Positions 61,689 to 64,000 of a stretch of 64,000 bases of DNA are shown here, piece by piece. The DNA is taken from positions 1-64,000 of the forward strand of contig NZ_SCNV01000015.1 in the NCBI RefSeq assembly GCF_005503145.1. The letters are read 5' to 3'. Each line of letters starts with the position of its first letter. Within the stretch, counting starts at the first letter, position 1. The notes under the pieces were generated by a model that saw nothing but the letters and a program-made list of their open reading frames with translations, did not search any database and was not told the origin of the DNA. The translations under genes and the position numbers were made by a program. This DNA is from Burkholderia sp. 4M9327F10 (GTDB lineage: Bacteria > Pseudomonadota > Gammaproteobacteria > Burkholderiales > Burkholderiaceae).

Positions 61689-62858
61689 TCATTTCGCCGC
61701 GGTCTGCTCGGTGCCGCCCAGCAAATCGACCACGGCCCACTTGCCGTCACGTACCTGATAGATAGTGTAGGCAGGGTCCTTCAGATTGCCTTCGCTATCG
61801 AATGCGATCGTGCCCGTCACACCGGGACGGCTGATCGAATGCAGCGCCGTCACGAGCTTCGCCGGGTCGGTAGAATCCGCTTGCTGGGTGGCCGCAATCA
61901 GCGTCGCGGCGGCATCGTAAGCGAATGGGGCGTACAGTTCGATCGGTTCATGATAACGGGCACGGTATTGCGCATCGAACGCTCGCCCGCCCGGCATGCC
62001 GAGAAGCGGCCGCCCCGGGTCCAGCGCGGTCACGCCGTCCCCGTCAGCGCCTGCCAGCTTCAAAAAGGTCTGGCTGACAAATCCGCCAGCTCCCAGCAAG
62101 GTTGCCTGAATCTGCAACTGATGCATGCGACGCGCGAGCGGCGCGGCCTCCACATCCACCCCACCGAGAAAGATCAGGTCAGGGTGCTTCGACTTGATTT
62201 CGGTGAGCACGCCGCTGAAGTCGGTCGTCTTGTCGTCGATGTACTGGTGATCCACGACCGATCCACCGTTGCTTTCCACGCCCTTGATGAACTGCGTCGC
62301 GAGACCCGAACCGAACGAGGTACGGTCGTCGATCACCGCGATGCGTTTCGCTTTCAGCGTCTTGACCGCATATGCACCGGTATAGGCGCCACCGATATCG
62401 TCGTGGCCGATGATCCGGAACGCCGTGTTGTAGCCTTGCTGCGTGTATTGATGGCCGGTCGAAACCGGTGCGATCTGCGGAATGCCCGCATCGTGATAGA
62501 CACGGGACGCAGGCAGACTGCATCCGGTATTCCAGTGACCGACCACCCCAACCACGTGCTGATCCACGAGTTGCTGCGCAACCGTCACCGCGGCGCGCGG
62601 GTCCGCCTGGTCATCGACGGAGACCAGCTTGTAAATGACGGGCTTGCCGTCGATCACCGGATGTTTCCGGTTGGCATCATCAAGCGCGAGCTGCGCACCG
62701 TTCTGCAGATCCTTGCCGGTCCGGGCCGACGGACCCGTGAGCGGTCCGGCCAGCCCAATCAGCACGACCTGCTCGTTCTGCGCGTGGGCGATACCCGTCA
62801 GGCCAAGTGACGAAACGGCCGCAAGCGCGACCATCAGCGGGGAGACAATCTTTTTCAT
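61689..62858 (-). CDS. Branched-chain-type periplasmic substrate-binding protein
   Basis: 389 aa. Signal peptide MKKIVSPLMVALAAVSSLGLTGIAHA, then the type I periplasmic fold (VVLIGLAGPLTGPSARTGKDLQNGAQLALDD; VGVVGHWNTGCSLPASRVY). Start at 62858; the frame extends to 63473 without support. First gene of the operon that contains the ATC-hydrolase homologue, the amidohydrolase and the aminotransferase. No permease or ATPase is seen nearby, so it must use a transporter elsewhere or have another role. It likely binds the thiazoline or related compound. Confidence 0.9.
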   Translation of the reverse strand: MKKIVSPLMVALAAVSSLGLTGIAHAQNEQVVLIGLAGPLTGPSARTGKDLQNGAQLALDDANRKHPVIDGKPVIYKLVSVDDQADPRAAVTVAQQLVDQHVVGVVGHWNTGCSLPASRVYHDAGIPQIAPVSTGHQYTQQGYNTAFRIIGHDDIGGAYTGAYAVKTLKAKRIAVIDDRTSFGSGLATQFIKGVESNGGSVVDHQYIDDKTTDFSGVLTEIKSKHPDLIFLGGVDVEAAPLARRMHQLQIQATLLGAGGFVSQTFLKLAGADGDGVTALDPGRPLLGMPGGRAFDAQYRARYHEPIELYAPFAYDAAATLIAATQQADSTDPAKLVTALHSISRPGVTGTIAFDSEGNLKDPAYTIYQVRDGKWAVVDLLGGTEQTAAK

Positions 62859-63062
62859 GTACGAAGTCGCAGGAAAAGCCGCGTTTGTGGGATGGATAAG
62901 GGTGGCGAAAAGATGAGAAATATTAGGCAGTTGCCAATCAGGCGTCCAAATATCCAATTGTTGAATGCTTATGCCGGACGAATGTGTTTCGCCATAACCC
63001 CTTAATCCAAGGGCCTCACCGGGAGCCACCCGAACTTTCCATTCTTCGATAAAATTCTGTAC

Positions 63063-63962
63063 ATGAAAAATATCGAACAATCGCTCAATGATCCGCCGCT
63101 TCGGGCCGTACGTGCCTTCGAGGCCTTCGCGCGCCACGGTTCCGTGACGGCAGCAGCAGCCGAACTCGACATCACACCTTCCGCAGTCAGCCACCAGTTG
63201 CAACTGCTGGAGACCTTTGTCCAGACGCCATTGACCGTGCGTGAAGGCCGCATGCTCGCGTTGACGGATGAAGGCCGCGACTACTACCGCTCGATCAGCA
63301 CGGCTTTTTCCGTCCTGCGCAGCGCGACGGGCTTCGTGCGCGATCGCACCTCGCGCCGTCAGATCACGATCAGCCTGATTCCACTTTTTGGCATGGGATG
63401 GTTCATTCCCCGGCTGGAGACCTTCCTGTCGGCGAATGAGGACGTTGATGTCACCGTGCTGTATGCGAACCACCGCAACTATCGAAGCGACGCAGCCGAT
63501 CTGTCGATCCGCTTCGGTACCGGTGACTGGCCGGGGTACACCAGCACACGACTGATGTCAGGCGCTGTCGTGCCGGTATGCAGTGCTGCGTTCCGGCGCC
63601 GTCACGGGCCGTTCAGGAAGCCCGCTGATCTCGCACCGGTGCCGCTCGTGCATGACGAGGACCGGAGTACCTGGGTCAACTGGCTTCAGAGTGCGGGCGT
63701 GCGGCATATCACGCGCACGGTGGGCCCCCTGTTCGAAGACGGACAATTGACGCTCAGTGCGACGCAGGCAGGACTTGGTGCAGCGCTACTGCGTGCGCCG
63801 CTGGTTGCTCGCGAACTGGCTTCAGGGGAACTGGTGAAACTGTTTGACCAGGAACTGGACGACGGGCGCCACTACTATCTGTGCCGGCGGGTTGACGCGG
63901 ATCTGCCCGATGGCGCACAGCGGCTCGCAGCGTGGTTACTCGAGTCCATCAAGCTTAAGTGA
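63063..63962 (+). CDS. LysR-family regulator (GcvA-like)
   Basis: 299 aa. N-terminal HTH (LRAVRAFEAFARHGSVTAAAAELDITPSAVSHQLQLLE) and a C-terminal effector domain. It belongs to the GcvA subgroup by its opening and the RFGTGDWPGYTSTRLM segment. Divergent from the binding-protein operon across 204 bp, the typical arrangement for a regulator of that operon. The inducer is unknown but may be the thiazoline substrate. Confidence 0.9.
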   Translation: MKNIEQSLNDPPLRAVRAFEAFARHGSVTAAAAELDITPSAVSHQLQLLETFVQTPLTVREGRMLALTDEGRDYYRSISTAFSVLRSATGFVRDRTSRRQITISLIPLFGMGWFIPRLETFLSANEDVDVTVLYANHRNYRSDAADLSIRFGTGDWPGYTSTRLMSGAVVPVCSAAFRRRHGPFRKPADLAPVPLVHDEDRSTWVNWLQSAGVRHITRTVGPLFEDGQLTLSATQAGLGAALLRAPLVARELASGELVKLFDQELDDGRHYYLCRRVDADLPDGAQRLAAWLLESIKLK

Positions 63963-64000
63963 ATGGATAGGGTTGCAGGGGCGGTGGGCCTCGCTGCGGC

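Overview
The window (about 60% GC) reads as a chromosomal segment of a Burkholderiaceae bacterium, most likely Paraburkholderia or a close relative. The first ~196 bases are the 5' end of a 16S rRNA gene on the minus strand with Burkholderia-type sequence. The gene content fits: DUF2844/DUF3443 pair, paired acid phosphatase and di-haem peroxidase, Wza/Wzb/Wzc-type exopolysaccharide (EPS) locus, and GlxA-like AraC regulators.
Layout. (1) 1-700: rrn operon start with its promoter, UP element and boxA leader. (2) 700-8.9 kb: katG, di-haem cytochrome c peroxidase, AcpA-type phosphoesterase, DUF2844 and DUF3443 proteins and a small membrane protein. (3) 9.5-43.6 kb: a large EPS region. It has YjbH and a lipoprotein, galU, a GlxA-like regulator, a GDP-mannose Nudix hydrolase, ugd, a WcaI-like glycosyltransferase, a plus-strand arm (secreted protein, acyltransferase, pectate-lyase-like beta-helix protein, polymerase), and a long minus-strand operon. 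That operon runs manC, wcaJ, wza, wzb, wzc, gmd, fcl, wzx, three GT4 enzymes, two acetyltransferases and one GT2. Its precursors should be UDP-glucose, UDP-glucuronate, GDP-mannose and GDP-L-fucose. (4) 43.6-46.8 kb: small, poorly known or broken genes. (5) 46.8-58.6 kb: a putative organosulfur uptake and oxidation block. It holds a peptide-type ABC operon with an alpha/beta hydrolase, a divergent TonB receptor with two luciferase-like monooxygenases, and an SfnR-like sigma-54 activator. Both divergent promoters look sigma-54 dependent. (6) 58.7-64 kb: an operon for a solute-binding protein, a 2-aminothiazoline-4-carboxylate hydrolase family protein, an N-carbamoyl-L-amino-acid amidohydrolase and a class V aminotransferase, with a divergent LysR regulator. 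Together the hydrolase and amidohydrolase suggest L-cysteine production from aminothiazoline carboxylate.
The most unusual signal is a recurring palindromic operator built on TTGGCGGA half-sites. Five copies (15.3, 19.1, 41.5, 42.5 and 44.1 kb) lie 73-110 bp upstream of start codons: all three GlxA-like AraC regulators, the WcaI-like glycosyltransferase and a small membrane protein. The best copy is a perfect 26-bp palindrome. This points to a dedicated, self-wired regulatory circuit for the EPS region.
All product calls come from reading the sequence; no database searches were run.
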